NCBI GenBank assembly: GCA_900543695.1
Contig: UQSG01000001.1
Location: 124,001 to 188,000, forward strand
Direction: 5' to 3'
DNA: 64,000 nucleotides
From: an uncultured Clostridium sp.
GTDB taxonomy: Bacteria > Bacillota > Clostridia > UBA1212 > UBA1255
Shown: piece by piece, positions 15,772-24,663 of the stretch
Position numbering within the stretch: position 1 is the first letter of the stretch
Layout of the letters: each line of letters opens with the position of its first letter
Translations under genes and position numbers: made by a program
Notes under the pieces: generated by a model
Databases searched by the model: none
Told to the model about the DNA's origin: nothing
What the model saw: only the letters and a program-made list of their open reading frames with translations

Positions 15772-16251
15772 ATGAAACAGAAAACATTATCTTCCTGGCT
15801 GAAAGCCATTCTCGTCATTACGGGGATTTGCGGACTTGTCGTATACCTCTGGATAATTCCGGAAATTGCAGACGCACTGCTTCAGCGTGCGCCGGAATTG
15901 GAAGCTGCTTTTTTACCCTGGCTGATTTTTCTGATTCTTACCGGAATCCCCTGCTATGCCGCTCTGGGAATTCTGTGGAAAATTGCGCAAAATATTGGTG
16001 CGAACCGATCCTTTTGCATACAGAATGCAAAGCTGTTAAAATATATTTCTGTTCTTGCCGCCGCGGACGCCGGATTTTTCTTTGCCGGGAATATCGTCCT
16101 TCTGCTTCTGGGCTGGAACCATCCAGGTATCGTTCTGGTTTCTCTCTGCATCGTTTTTATCGGCGCAGCGCTTTCCGTCGCCGCTGCGCTGCTTTCCTAT
16201 CTGATTCGAAAAGCAGCCGACCTGCAGGAGCAAAGCGATCTTACGATTTAA
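15772..16251 (+). CDS. DUF2975 family membrane protein
   Basis: The 159-residue protein has four predicted transmembrane helices: about residues 11-30, 44-66, 88-108 and 118-142. This is the normal length and topology of DUF2975, whose function is unknown. The ATG follows GGAGG. The next gene, 14 bases downstream, encodes a small Xre-type HTH protein. This pairing recurs across Firmicutes and suggests a membrane protein that controls, or is controlled by, its partner regulator. Confidence 0.8.
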   Translation: MKQKTLSSWLKAILVITGICGLVVYLWIIPEIADALLQRAPELEAAFLPWLIFLILTGIPCYAALGILWKIAQNIGANRSFCIQNAKLLKYISVLAAADAGFFFAGNIVLLLLGWNHPGIVLVSLCIVFIGAALSVAAALLSYLIRKAADLQEQSDLTI

Positions 16252-16265
16252 TACGGAGGAGAATT

Positions 16266-16496
16266 ATGGAGGACCGGATTATTTTTAACATCGATGTGAT
16301 GCTCGCAAAACGAAAAATGAGCGTAACACGGCTTTCCGAGGAAGTCGGAATCACCATTGCAAATCTTTCCGTGCTGAAAAACGGCAAGGCCAGGGCGCTG
16401 AAAATTTCGACGCTCGCCAAGCTCTGCAAAGCGCTGGACTGCCAGCCCGGCGATCTGCTGGAGTATCAGAAAGGACCAGAGGAGAAAACAGAATGA
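16266..16496 (+). CDS. Small Xre-family HTH regulator (YozG-like)
   Basis: This 76-residue protein is almost entirely one Cro/C1-type helix-turn-helix: MLAKRKMSVTRLSEEVGIT, then ANLSVLKNGKARALKISTL, and a C-terminal ALDCQPGDLLEY. The last motif is typical of the short YozG-type regulators that accompany DUF2975 genes. GGAGGAG precedes the start. Its end overlaps the thpR start by four bases. It probably regulates this operon, but no operator was recognised. Confidence 0.85.
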   Translation: MEDRIIFNIDVMLAKRKMSVTRLSEEVGITIANLSVLKNGKARALKISTLAKLCKALDCQPGDLLEYQKGPEEKTE

Positions 16497-16996
16497 GACT
16501 ATTTATCGCCGTCCGTTTTACGCCTGAAATCAAGGAGCTTTTAAAGGCCGCCGCGGTACAGCTGAAGCAGCAAAGCGTTTCCGGGAATTTTACTGATCTG
16601 GAAAATTTTCATCTCACGCTCGCTTTTATTGGCGAATCCGATCGTATTTCTCTGCTCAGAGGCTGTCTTGACCGATCTGTCCTTCCTCCCTTTTCGATCG
16701 CGCTGGAAGGCTTCGGACACTTCGGAAGCGTGTGGTGGATCGGCATACAAAGGAGCCGGGCCCTGGAGCTTCTGGCAGACAAGCTCCGCAGCGTCCTCCA
16801 GGAAAGCGGCTTTCCCATGGAAGAGCGGCCCTTCAAGCCGCATATCACGATCGCCAGGAACGTCGTCGCCTCACAAAAAATCCGGCTTTCTGTTCCGCCT
16901 GCGTCCATGCCGGTCACACGCATTTCTCTGATGAAATCGGAACGCATCGGCGGTCGCCTGATTTACTCGGAGCTCTATGGAACGCAATTAAAATAA
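16493..16996 (+). CDS. thpR: RNA 2',3'-cyclic phosphodiesterase (2H family)
   Basis: This 167-residue 2H phosphoesterase of the LigT/ThpR family hydrolyses RNA 2',3'-cyclic phosphates to 2'-phosphates. The two catalytic motifs are FHLTLAFIGE at about residues 40-49 and KPHITIARN at about 119-127. It begins MRLFIAVRF, which is characteristic. It is translationally coupled to the HTH gene, an uncommon partner that probably reflects simple operon capture. Confidence 0.92.
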   Translation: MRLFIAVRFTPEIKELLKAAAVQLKQQSVSGNFTDLENFHLTLAFIGESDRISLLRGCLDRSVLPPFSIALEGFGHFGSVWWIGIQRSRALELLADKLRSVLQESGFPMEERPFKPHITIARNVVASQKIRLSVPPASMPVTRISLMKSERIGGRLIYSELYGTQLK

Positions 16997-17057
16997 TCGC
17001 GGGAAAATCGATGTATTTACGGCGATCGCTCGCCGCGCGCATTGCTTCGTTTTCTGG

Positions 17058-17092
17058 AAAAAAGAAAAACCGCTTTCTGAGAAGAAAGCGGT
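17058..17092 (-). terminator. Rho-independent terminator of the his operon
   Basis: On the minus strand ACCGCTTTCT and AGAAAGCGGT form a 10-bp stem followed by TTTTTCTTTTTT, seven bases after the hisIE stop. It lies between the convergent thpR and hisIE genes. Confidence 0.88.
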
Positions 17093-17098
17093 GTGCTC

Positions 17099-17755
17099 TC
17101 ATACCATTTTTTCCTGCTTCACTTTTTTATCAATGACATGGCGTGACGCCAGCTCTTCCCGGACATCCTCCAAAGAAATCCCCATTTCCGTCATCAGTAC
17201 CATAATATGATAGGCCAGATCCGCGATTTCGTAAACGGTCTCTCTCCGGTCGCCGGCTTTTCCCGCGATGATCACCTCAGTCGTTTCCTCGCCGACCTTC
17301 TTTAGAATCTTATCGATTCCCTTTTCGAATAGATATGTGGTATAGGAGCCTTCTTTTTTATGCAGCTTACGGTCCTGCAGCAGCCGCATCAGCGCTTCGG
17401 CGCTGAATTCAGAGAGCGCGTCATTTTCACAGACCTCCTGATGGAAGCATGATTCCTCTCCCGTATGGCAGGCCGGGCCGTCCTTTTTTACGACGACCTG
17501 CAGCGCGTCAAGATCGCAGTCCGCCGTAATTCGCACGATATGCTGGCGATTTCCCGACGTTTCACCCTTGCGCCACAGCTCCTGCCGCGAACGCGACCAG
17601 AAACAGGTGATTTCCTCTCGGATACTGATCTCCAGGCTTTCTCGGTTCATGTAGGCAAGCATCAGCAGCTTTCCCGTTCCGGCCTCTGTAACAACCGCCG
17701 GGATCAGGCCGCGATCGTCAAATTTCAAAGTTTCCAAATCAAATTCACACTTCAT
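17099..17755 (-). CDS. hisIE: Phosphoribosyl-AMP cyclohydrolase / phosphoribosyl-ATP diphosphatase
   Basis: This bifunctional protein does steps 2 and 3 of histidine synthesis. The N-terminal HisI domain (about residues 1-110) has the zinc and active-site segments LMLAYMNRESL, FWSRSRQELWRKGETSGN and DCDLDALQV, plus the Cys-rich PACHTGEESCF. The C-terminal HisE domain (about 115-205) has KVGEETTEVIIAGK, the MazG-like Mg-binding helix. The 218-residue length is usual. It is the last gene of the operon, 20 bases after hisF. Confidence 0.96.
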   Translation of the reverse strand: MKCEFDLETLKFDDRGLIPAVVTEAGTGKLLMLAYMNRESLEISIREEITCFWSRSRQELWRKGETSGNRQHIVRITADCDLDALQVVVKKDGPACHTGEESCFHQEVCENDALSEFSAEALMRLLQDRKLHKKEGSYTTYLFEKGIDKILKKVGEETTEVIIAGKAGDRRETVYEIADLAYHIMVLMTEMGISLEDVREELASRHVIDKKVKQEKMV

Positions 17756-17775
17756 TTTCTTCCCATCCTATCCTA

Positions 17776-18537
17776 TTAAGATAACCGTACGTTAATGCCT
17801 TCCGCAGAGAGCCGCTGCTTCAGATCGCCAATCGTAATTTCTCCGTAATGAAAAACGGAAGCCGCCAGTCCTGCGTCCACTTTCGGAAGCGAGCGGAAGA
17901 GCGTTATGAAATCCTCAATGCTTCCCGCTCCTCCGGATGCGATCACCGGAACCGAAACGGCCTCGCACACGGCCTGCAGCAGCTCCAGGTCGAAGCCGCC
18001 CTTTACGCCGTCCGTGTCCATGCTGTTGACGACAACTTCTCCGGCTCCCAGGGAAACGCCGCGCCGGATCCAGGCGATCGCCTCCATCCCCGTGTCCTCC
18101 CTCCCGCCTTTTGCAAAGACGTGAAAAGAGCCCTCGACGCGTTTGACGTCTGCCGACAGCACCACACATTGATTTCCGTAGCGCTTTGCCGCCTCTTCTA
18201 TGAGGCCGGGATTCCGGATCGCGCCGGAATTGACGGAAACCTTATCGGCTCCGCATTTCAGCACACGATCGAAATCCTCGACCGAGCCAATCGCGCCGCC
18301 TACGGTAAGCGGAATAAAGATCCGCTCCGCAACCTTTCTTAAAATATCCGTAAACAGCGCGCGGCCTTCGGCCGAAGCCGTAATATCATAAAAAACCAGC
18401 TCATCGGCGCCGCTTTCGCTGTAATATTCTGCCAGTTCCACCGGTGAATTCACATCCTGCAGTCCCTCGAAATTAATCCCTTTTACGACGCGTCCGTTTT
18501 TCACGTCCAGGCATGGAATAATTCGTTTTGTAATCAT
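17776..18537 (-). CDS. hisF: Imidazole glycerol phosphate synthase, cyclase subunit
   Basis: HisF takes ammonia made by HisH and forms imidazole glycerol phosphate and AICAR. The TIM barrel begins MITKRIIPCLDVKNGRVVKG, with the catalytic Asp in CLDV (residue 11). The second catalytic Asp is in NSMDTDGVKGG (near residue 130). Phosphate-binding loops GGAIGS and ASGGAG are present. At 253 residues it is full length. It overlaps hisA by four bases. Confidence 0.97.
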   Translation of the reverse strand: MITKRIIPCLDVKNGRVVKGINFEGLQDVNSPVELAEYYSESGADELVFYDITASAEGRALFTDILRKVAERIFIPLTVGGAIGSVEDFDRVLKCGADKVSVNSGAIRNPGLIEEAAKRYGNQCVVLSADVKRVEGSFHVFAKGGREDTGMEAIAWIRRGVSLGAGEVVVNSMDTDGVKGGFDLELLQAVCEAVSVPVIASGGAGSIEDFITLFRSLPKVDAGLAASVFHYGEITIGDLKQRLSAEGINVRLS

Positions 18538-19259
18538 GGTTTGCCTCCCTCCGCGATTCTCAGCGCTTCCTTCAGGTCGATCGCGTCCGTATACAGCGCT
18601 TTTCCAAGGATGGCGCCGTACAGGCCAAGCTCCGTAAGCGCCTGGACGTCCGAAAGAGAGGAAATCCCCCCGGAGGCTATAATGTTCATATGGAATTCTT
18701 TTTGCAGCTCGGCGTACAGGCCGCGGTTGGTTCCCTGCATCGCGCCGTCTTTACTGATATCAGTACAGATCACCGTCTGTACGCCGGCCGTTTCCATGGT
18801 GTGACAAAATGAGCGGAAATCGGTATCCGAGAGCTCCGTCCAGCCGTTTACTGCAACCTTGCCATCACGGACATCCACACCGACGGCCACCGCTTCCCCG
18901 TATGCGTTCACGGCCGCCTCCAGAAAGGCCGGATCCCGCAGCGCTGCCGTTCCCAATATCACACGGGATACGCCGGTCTCCAGACAGCTTTGAAGAACCT
19001 CCATAGTGCGGATTCCGCCTCCAAGCTGAACACGGAGTCCACTGACGCGGATAATTTTTGCAACCGAATTCAAATTCACAGGAGTCCCCGTCTTTGCTCC
19101 CTCCAAATCTACAACATGAAGAAACCCGGCTCCAGCGGCCGCAAATTTTGCCGCAACGTCTTCCGGACTGGCAGAATATTCCGTCATTTGATTGTAATCG
19201 CCGCGCAGCAGGCGTACCGCGCAGCCATGATGCAGATCGATCGCCGGAAAAATGATCAT
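18534..19259 (-). CDS. hisA: ProFAR isomerase
   Basis: HisA isomerises the aminoaldose ProFAR to PRFAR. The 241-residue TIM barrel begins MIIFPAIDLHHGCAVRL, with the catalytic Asp in AIDL (residue 8). The partner Asp is in CTDISKDGAMQGTN. The half-barrel phosphate loops GGGIRT and ASGGISS match HisF, as expected for these sister enzymes. It lies between hisH and hisF. Confidence 0.97.
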   Translation of the reverse strand: MIIFPAIDLHHGCAVRLLRGDYNQMTEYSASPEDVAAKFAAAGAGFLHVVDLEGAKTGTPVNLNSVAKIIRVSGLRVQLGGGIRTMEVLQSCLETGVSRVILGTAALRDPAFLEAAVNAYGEAVAVGVDVRDGKVAVNGWTELSDTDFRSFCHTMETAGVQTVICTDISKDGAMQGTNRGLYAELQKEFHMNIIASGGISSLSDVQALTELGLYGAILGKALYTDAIDLKEALRIAEGGKP

Positions 19260-19273
19260 CTCTTGTTCCCTCC

Positions 19274-19891
19274 TTAAAGCTCGCAGAATGCTCTTAGAAT
19301 TTGCAGACCTGTCCGGCCGCTTTTTTCCGGATGGAACTGTGTTCCGTATACCATTTGATTCTCCACAGATGCCGTAAGCGGAGCGCCGTATTCCGTATAA
19401 GCCGTAACATATGGTTCACACTCCGCAGCGTAGTAGGAATGCACAAAATAAACGTGCTCCCCCGGTTCAACGAACCGGTATAATTTGCTTTTTGCTCTCC
19501 CATCCGGAAATTGCAGCGCATTCCATCCGATGTGCGGAACCTTCAAATCCGAAGGAATCACAGAAGAGATCGGCTTCACCGCTCCGGGGATCAGATCCAA
19601 GCCCTCATATTCCCCGTACTCATAGCTTTTCGTAAAAAGCATCTGCATTCCCAGGCAAATACCAAGCAGCGGCTTTCCCTTGGCTGCTTCCCGGAGCACA
19701 GCGTCATGCAGGCCCGTGAGCCGGAGCGCCCGCGCCGCATCACAAAACGCGCCGACACCGGGAAGGATCAGCTTCTGCGCATCCGCAAGAACGCGCTGGT
19801 CCCCCGTCACAACGGCATCCTGACCGAGAGTGGACAGCGAAGAAAAAAGCGAAAAAAAATTTCCCACGCCATAATCAACAATTGCGATCAT
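19274..19891 (-). CDS. hisH: Imidazole glycerol phosphate synthase, glutaminase subunit
   Basis: HisH is the class I glutamine amidotransferase that feeds ammonia to HisF. The nucleophile Cys lies in LLGICLGMQML (near residue 80), and the His-Glu pair is in GTQFHPEKSG near the C-terminus. The oxyanion-strand PGVGAF is present. At 205 residues it is full length and follows hisB without a gap. Confidence 0.97.
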   Translation of the reverse strand: MIAIVDYGVGNFFSLFSSLSTLGQDAVVTGDQRVLADAQKLILPGVGAFCDAARALRLTGLHDAVLREAAKGKPLLGICLGMQMLFTKSYEYGEYEGLDLIPGAVKPISSVIPSDLKVPHIGWNALQFPDGRAKSKLYRFVEPGEHVYFVHSYYAAECEPYVTAYTEYGAPLTASVENQMVYGTQFHPEKSGRTGLQILRAFCEL

Positions 19892-20488
19892 TTACAGAAC
19901 CCCCTTTGTAGACGGGATTCCGTCCGGATTCGCCGGATCTGCAGCCAGCGCCTCGCGCAGCGTTCTGGCAAGCGCTTTAAACACGCATTCCAAAATATGG
20001 TGGCCGTTCACTCCTGAAATCTGCCGGATATGCAGCGTAATCGGAAAATTCCGCACAAATGCCAGCAGGAACTCCCGCGCCAGCTCCGTATCAAACGTCC
20101 CGATTCTCTCAGGGAGCTCCGAAAGCTCGTATGTAAGATGGCTTCTTCCGGATAAATCCGCCGCACATAAAATCAAGGCCTCGTCCATCGGCAGAATAAC
20201 GTGCGCATAGCGTTTTACTCCCCGAAATTCGCCTGCAGCAACGGCAAACGCCTTCCCAAGACAAATGCCGATATCTTCCACCGTGTGGTGAAAGTCTACC
20301 GCCGTATCGCCCGCGCAGGAAATCTTAAGGTCGAAATTTCCATGCTTTGCAAATAGCGTCAGCATATGATTCAGAAAGCCGCAATCCGTCCGGATCTCAG
20401 ACGCGCCGTTTCCGTCTATGCGCAGCTCCAGTTCAATCTGCGTTTCCAAAGTATTCCGGTTTATTCTTGCTTCCCGCAGCTCTTTCAT
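19892..20488 (-). CDS. hisB: Imidazoleglycerol-phosphate dehydratase
   Basis: This manganese enzyme dehydrates imidazole glycerol phosphate. The metal-binding HxxxxDxH-type motifs are visible as CGFLNHMLTLFAKHG, DFHHTVEDIGI and HHILECVFKALA. It is the 198-residue single-function form without the histidinol-phosphatase domain of the enteric HisB. No separate histidinol-phosphatase lies in the operon, so that step must be encoded elsewhere. It overlaps hisC by four bases. Confidence 0.97.
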   Translation of the reverse strand: MKELREARINRNTLETQIELELRIDGNGASEIRTDCGFLNHMLTLFAKHGNFDLKISCAGDTAVDFHHTVEDIGICLGKAFAVAAGEFRGVKRYAHVILPMDEALILCAADLSGRSHLTYELSELPERIGTFDTELAREFLLAFVRNFPITLHIRQISGVNGHHILECVFKALARTLREALAADPANPDGIPSTKGVL

Positions 20489-21567
20489 CTCGTTGTTCCT
20501 CCCGTTTTTTCTGAAAGAATCCTTCGCAGCACAGCGTAAAGCGCTTCCATCTGCGCTTCCGTCCCCACGGTGATCCTGATAAACTCTTTGATCCGGTCTT
20601 TTGTAAAATGGCGCACAAGAATCCCCTTCTCTTTCAATTCCCGGTACAGCGTTTCTCCGGAAACAGCGGGATGCTTTGCAAACAGGAAATTGCTTTTGGA
20701 ATCCGTGCAGAAAAAGCCCTGCCGTTTCAGCTCCTGCTTTGCCCGCTCTCGGATTTCCGCAATTTTGGCACAGTTGGCGTCGTAATACGCCTGATCGCGA
20801 ATTGCCGCCGTTCCGGCCCGCAGCGTCAGCCGGTTAATGCTGTATGGATTTGTAGAATATTTCATCCGGTTCAGATCGGCAATCAGTGCTTCGTCCGCAA
20901 TCGCAAAGCCGAGACGCGCGCCTGCCAGGGATCGGGACTTCGAATAAGTCATCACCGTAATCAGGTTTTCGTACTGTCCCGTCAGCCGGACAGAGCTTTC
21001 CCCGCCGAAATCCACATAGGCCTCGTCAATCAAAACGATATGATCCGGATTCGTTCTGCAGATTTCCTCAACCTCCCTCAAAGAAATCGTAAGGCCCGTA
21101 GGCGCATTCGGATTTGCCAGAACAACGTTCTTCTGAAGGCCGTAATAATCCGACGCACGCACAGCAAGCTCTTCTGTCAGCGGAATTTCCCGGTACGCCG
21201 CGCCATAAAACTCCGCGTAGACCTTATAAAAACCATACGTAATATCAGGAAAAACAACCTCTGTGTCGCCGCCGCAGAACGCCATAAAAGAGAACGAAAG
21301 AATATCGTCTGAGCCATTTGACACAAAAACGTTTTCCGGCCGGACGCCGTACTGCGCAGCGAGCGCGCCGCGCAGCTCGCCGCACTCCGGATCGGGATAT
21401 AAATTCAGACGCGCTGCCGCATCCCTGCTCAGCGCATCCAAAACGCCGTCCGACGGCGGAAAAGGAGATTCGTTCGTATTCAATTTAATATACGCCCTGT
21501 CCTGGGGCTGCTCGCCCGGCTCGTACGCCGCAAGGCCGCAGTATTTTTTGTTCAGAAATCTGCTCAT
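20485..21567 (-). CDS. hisC: Histidinol-phosphate aminotransferase
   Basis: This PLP enzyme makes histidinol phosphate from the acetol phosphate. Fold type I signatures include NPNAPTG (near residue 155), the DEAYVDF stretch with the PLP-contacting Asp and Tyr, and TYSKSRSLAGARLGF, whose SKS lysine forms the Schiff base. The N-terminal KLNTNESPFPPS matches substrate-contacting residues. At 360 residues it is full length, coupled at both ends by 4-base overlaps. Confidence 0.96.
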   Translation of the reverse strand: MSRFLNKKYCGLAAYEPGEQPQDRAYIKLNTNESPFPPSDGVLDALSRDAAARLNLYPDPECGELRGALAAQYGVRPENVFVSNGSDDILSFSFMAFCGGDTEVVFPDITYGFYKVYAEFYGAAYREIPLTEELAVRASDYYGLQKNVVLANPNAPTGLTISLREVEEICRTNPDHIVLIDEAYVDFGGESSVRLTGQYENLITVMTYSKSRSLAGARLGFAIADEALIADLNRMKYSTNPYSINRLTLRAGTAAIRDQAYYDANCAKIAEIRERAKQELKRQGFFCTDSKSNFLFAKHPAVSGETLYRELKEKGILVRHFTKDRIKEFIRITVGTEAQMEALYAVLRRILSEKTGGTTR

Positions 21568-22871
21568 GAATCCGTTTCCCCCTTTTCCTGCCGGTTATAA
21601 GCGCAGCGCATGCTGACGGAACGCCCATGCGCCTGGAGTCCCTCTGCCTCCGCAATCGTTACGATATCCGGGCATGCTTTTTTCAGCGCGTCTGCCGTAT
21701 AATAAGTAAAAGCGGACTTTTTTACAAAATCCTCTACGGAAAGAGGACTGGAGAAGCGGGCCGTGCCTCCCGTCGGCAGCGTGTGATTCGGCCCGGCATA
21801 ATAGTCCCCGACTGCTTCGGGGCAATGCCTTCCCAGAAATACAGAGCCGGCGTTCCGCACCAGGCTCAGCGATCCGAAGGGATCGTCTATACAGAGCTCC
21901 AGATGCTCCGGAGCAATTTCGTTTGCCGCCGCAATCGCCGTGCGGATCGAAGAGGTTACAATGATTTTTCCGTTCCGGTCGATCGAAGCGCGCGCAATCT
22001 CCTGCCGCGGCAGCGATGGGATCAGCCGTTCCAGGGCGTCAGATACCCTGCGCGCAAAGGCCTCGCTGTCCGTTACCAGCACCGCCGCCGCCATTTTATC
22101 ATGCTCCGCCTGCGACAGGAGATCCATCGCCGTGATCTCCGGATCGTTTTTATCGTCCGCAACGATCAGGATCTCGCTCGGCCCCGCAATCATATCCGTG
22201 TCCGCCAGCCCTTGAATCTGCCGTTTCGCCTCCGCGACATAAGCGTTTCCGGGACCTACGATCTTATCCGCGCGCGGGATCGACTGGGTACCGTAAGCCA
22301 GCGCGCCGATCGCCTGGGCGCCGCCCGCCTTAATAATGCAGTCCGCGCCGGCAACAAAAGCCGCGGCCAGGATCTCCGGCGGTACGTTTCCGTCCCGATC
22401 CGGCGGCGTTGTAATCAGAAGCTTTTCCACTCCCGCGATTTTTGCGGGAATACAATTCATCAAAACAGTCGAGGGATACCGCGCCGTACCGCCCGGAACG
22501 TAAATCCCAACGGTTTTCAAGGGAATGACGCGCTGTCCGACGACGATCCCCTCCGTCTCCAGAGCGGTATAGCCATTCTGCTTTTGCTTTTCATGAAATC
22601 GATAAATATTTTCCGCTGCGCGCTTCAGCGCGCTAAGAAGCTCCGGCGCCGCGGCCTCCGCCCCTTTTGCGATCTCATCGGCGCCGGCCGTAAGCGGTCC
22701 CGTAAGCTCCGCGTGGTCAAACAGCTTCGTATAGTATTTTACGGCCTCATCTCCGCGCTCCTTCACATCGCGCAGGATGGACCGGACGGCATTTCCGATT
22801 TCTTCCCGTTCCGCAGGCTCCGGCAGGATCTCCTCTCTTCGGAAGGAATCCGTTTTTATGATCTGTATCAT
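21564..22871 (-). CDS. hisD: Histidinol dehydrogenase
   Basis: HisD oxidises histidinol to histidine in two NAD-dependent steps. The 435-residue protein holds YVPGGTARYPSTVLMNCIPA, the signature block around DKIVGPGNAYVAEAKR, SQAEHDKMAAAVLVT with zinc-binding residues, and EHLELCIDD with the catalytic Glu-His. The C-terminal LPTGGTARFSSPLSV is also conserved. It follows hisG by four bases. Confidence 0.97.
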   Translation of the reverse strand: MIQIIKTDSFRREEILPEPAEREEIGNAVRSILRDVKERGDEAVKYYTKLFDHAELTGPLTAGADEIAKGAEAAAPELLSALKRAAENIYRFHEKQKQNGYTALETEGIVVGQRVIPLKTVGIYVPGGTARYPSTVLMNCIPAKIAGVEKLLITTPPDRDGNVPPEILAAAFVAGADCIIKAGGAQAIGALAYGTQSIPRADKIVGPGNAYVAEAKRQIQGLADTDMIAGPSEILIVADDKNDPEITAMDLLSQAEHDKMAAAVLVTDSEAFARRVSDALERLIPSLPRQEIARASIDRNGKIIVTSSIRTAIAAANEIAPEHLELCIDDPFGSLSLVRNAGSVFLGRHCPEAVGDYYAGPNHTLPTGGTARFSSPLSVEDFVKKSAFTYYTADALKKACPDIVTIAEAEGLQAHGRSVSMRCAYNRQEKGETDS

Positions 22872-22875
22872 ATTG

Positions 22876-23490
22876 CTACTCCTCCTTCACCCTTGTACAA
22901 AGCGCATTGATCTCGTCATATTTGAATTTATAGCTCGTTTTCCCGGCAATCAGGCGCGCGCTGATGGAGACGATTTCCTCAATCGGTTCCAGGTCGTTTT
23001 CAAGCAGCGTAGTCCCCGTTTCTACAATATCTACGATCACATCGGAAAGATTCAGAATCGGAGCCAGCTCAATCGAGCCATTCAGCCTGATAATATCGAT
23101 CTCTCTGCTTTGCCTTCCGTAAAAATCCCGCGCAATATTCGGGAATTTCGTCGCTACGCGTAGCGTCCGTTCCGGATTGTCTTCAAAGCCCTTTCTTGCC
23201 GCCACGCACATGCGGCATTTTCCGATGCCCAGATCCTTCAGCTCATAAACCTCAGGCTCATATTCCAGCAGGATATCCTTTCCCGCGACACCGATGTCCG
23301 CCGCGCCTCGTTCTACGTAAATTGCGACATCCGACGGCTTTACCCAGAAGTAGCGCACGCCGGCGTTTTCATTTTCGAAGATCAGCTTCCGGTTGTTTTC
23401 GCGGATGGAAGGGCAGCCGTATCCGATCTTTTCAAAAATTCCGTACGCCTTTTCTCCCAGCCTGCCCTTCGGCAGCGCAATATCAATCAT
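22876..23490 (-). CDS. hisG: ATP phosphoribosyltransferase, short form
   Basis: HisG starts histidine synthesis by joining ATP and PRPP. This is the short 204-residue form, which lacks the C-terminal histidine-binding domain and needs HisZ for activity and feedback control. The first residues read IALPKGRLGEKAY. AADIGVAGKDIL is the second conserved block, and DIVETGTTL near residue 157 is the PRPP loop. It overlaps hisZ, its partner, by four bases, as expected for a heteromeric enzyme. Confidence 0.97.
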   Translation of the reverse strand: MIDIALPKGRLGEKAYGIFEKIGYGCPSIRENNRKLIFENENAGVRYFWVKPSDVAIYVERGAADIGVAGKDILLEYEPEVYELKDLGIGKCRMCVAARKGFEDNPERTLRVATKFPNIARDFYGRQSREIDIIRLNGSIELAPILNLSDVIVDIVETGTTLLENDLEPIEEIVSISARLIAGKTSYKFKYDEINALCTRVKEE

Positions 23491-24602
23491 AACTCCTCGA
23501 GCCTCCCTCCGCGCATTTCATAGCTCCGGGCGCATTTCAAATTTCTGCCGCCGCCCTTTCTGCGGACCGTCGTACTGATTCCCTGTTCCGCAAGCCTTTT
23601 TACCGTTTCTGCAAGCGCGCCCAAATCCGTTTCGCCATCGTAGTAAATCGCTGCATCCGCATCCGCAGTTCTCGGCGATGCGGCATACTGCCACAGAAGC
23701 CCCAGATATACGGCAAAGCCAATCGCGCCGGAATTTTTTCCAAAACGCTCCAGAAGCTTATCGTAGCGTCCTCCGGAAAGCACGTTGATCGGCACGCCCT
23801 CCACAAAGCCCTGAAACACAAACGCGTTATAATAATTCATATCATTTATAACGGAAAAATCAAGCCGCATACGGCTTCCGTTCCCGTTGACTTTTAAAAT
23901 GGCGTAGACCTCTTCCAGTTCGCGGATCGCTGCATCGGTTTCCGCATTTACGCTGATTTCTTTAAGCTGCGGAAGCACGTCTTCAAACGATCCCCATAAA
24001 GAAGCCGTGCGGCATAATTTTGCTGCGATCCTGTCGTCTGCTCCCGCTTCCCTGCAAATCCGCATCAGGTCATGAGGGTTTTTCTCCTTGAGATGCTTCA
24101 TGATCTCTGCGCGCTGTGAAAAATCCAGTCCTGCTGCGGACAGCAGGCCGTTGACAAAGCCCATATGGGAAATATCTACAAAATAGCGCTCAGTGAGCCT
24201 TCCGAGGCTTTCCGCAGCAAGATCGAGAACCTCCGCAGTTTCGTATACGCCCACTTCTCCGATGCACTCAAGTCCCATTTGCAGGATTTCACGTACTTCG
24301 CGCGTATTTTTCAGCGTTCTGTAAACATTTTCATGGTAAAATAGCTTTTCCGTGCCTTCGGACGGCTTTACGCTTTTGATGATGGAAAGCGTAACGTCAG
24401 GCTTCAGCGCCATCAGCTTTCCGTTGAAATCACTGAACGTAATGATATCATCGCTCACAAGGAAATTTTTGTTTTCCACATATAAATCATATTCCTCGAA
24501 CTTGCGCATTTTAAACGGCCGGTATCCGTATGTTCGGTACAGCTCCTTCAGTACGATCACCGCTTCGTCTTCGTCTTTCCTCTTCAATTTGGGATAATCC
24601 AC
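23487..24602 (-). CDS. hisZ: ATP phosphoribosyltransferase regulatory subunit
   Basis: HisZ is a catalytically dead paralogue of histidyl-tRNA synthetase that binds histidine and controls short HisG. At 371 residues it lacks the anticodon-binding domain. HisRS-like motif 2 is seen as FYHENVYRTLKNTREVREILQMG, and a VINDMNYYNAFVFQGF block corresponds to HisRS motif His A. It is the first gene of the operon. The start codon is GTG, with AAAGGA about ten bases before it. Confidence 0.95.
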   Translation of the reverse strand: MDYPKLKRKDEDEAVIVLKELYRTYGYRPFKMRKFEEYDLYVENKNFLVSDDIITFSDFNGKLMALKPDVTLSIIKSVKPSEGTEKLFYHENVYRTLKNTREVREILQMGLECIGEVGVYETAEVLDLAAESLGRLTERYFVDISHMGFVNGLLSAAGLDFSQRAEIMKHLKEKNPHDLMRICREAGADDRIAAKLCRTASLWGSFEDVLPQLKEISVNAETDAAIRELEEVYAILKVNGNGSRMRLDFSVINDMNYYNAFVFQGFVEGVPINVLSGGRYDKLLERFGKNSGAIGFAVYLGLLWQYAASPRTADADAAIYYDGETDLGALAETVKRLAEQGISTTVRRKGGGRNLKCARSYEMRGGRLEEL

Positions 24603-24634
24603 AATACACCGTCCTTTCTTATGTTGTTCTATGT

Positions 24635-24663
24635 ATTATACAGCGCTTTAGCATATTAGTCAA
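24635..24663 (-). promoter_or_regulatory. Promoter of the his operon
   Basis: TTGACT (24663-24658) and TATAAT (24640-24635) are exactly 17 bases apart on the minus strand, 33 bases before the hisZ start codon. The short leader leaves no room for a T-box or attenuator. Confidence 0.85.

Noticed and set aside
21627..22910. Long plus-strand open frame of 427 codons opposite hisD
   Set aside because: Antisense shadow of hisD; no similarity and no start signal.
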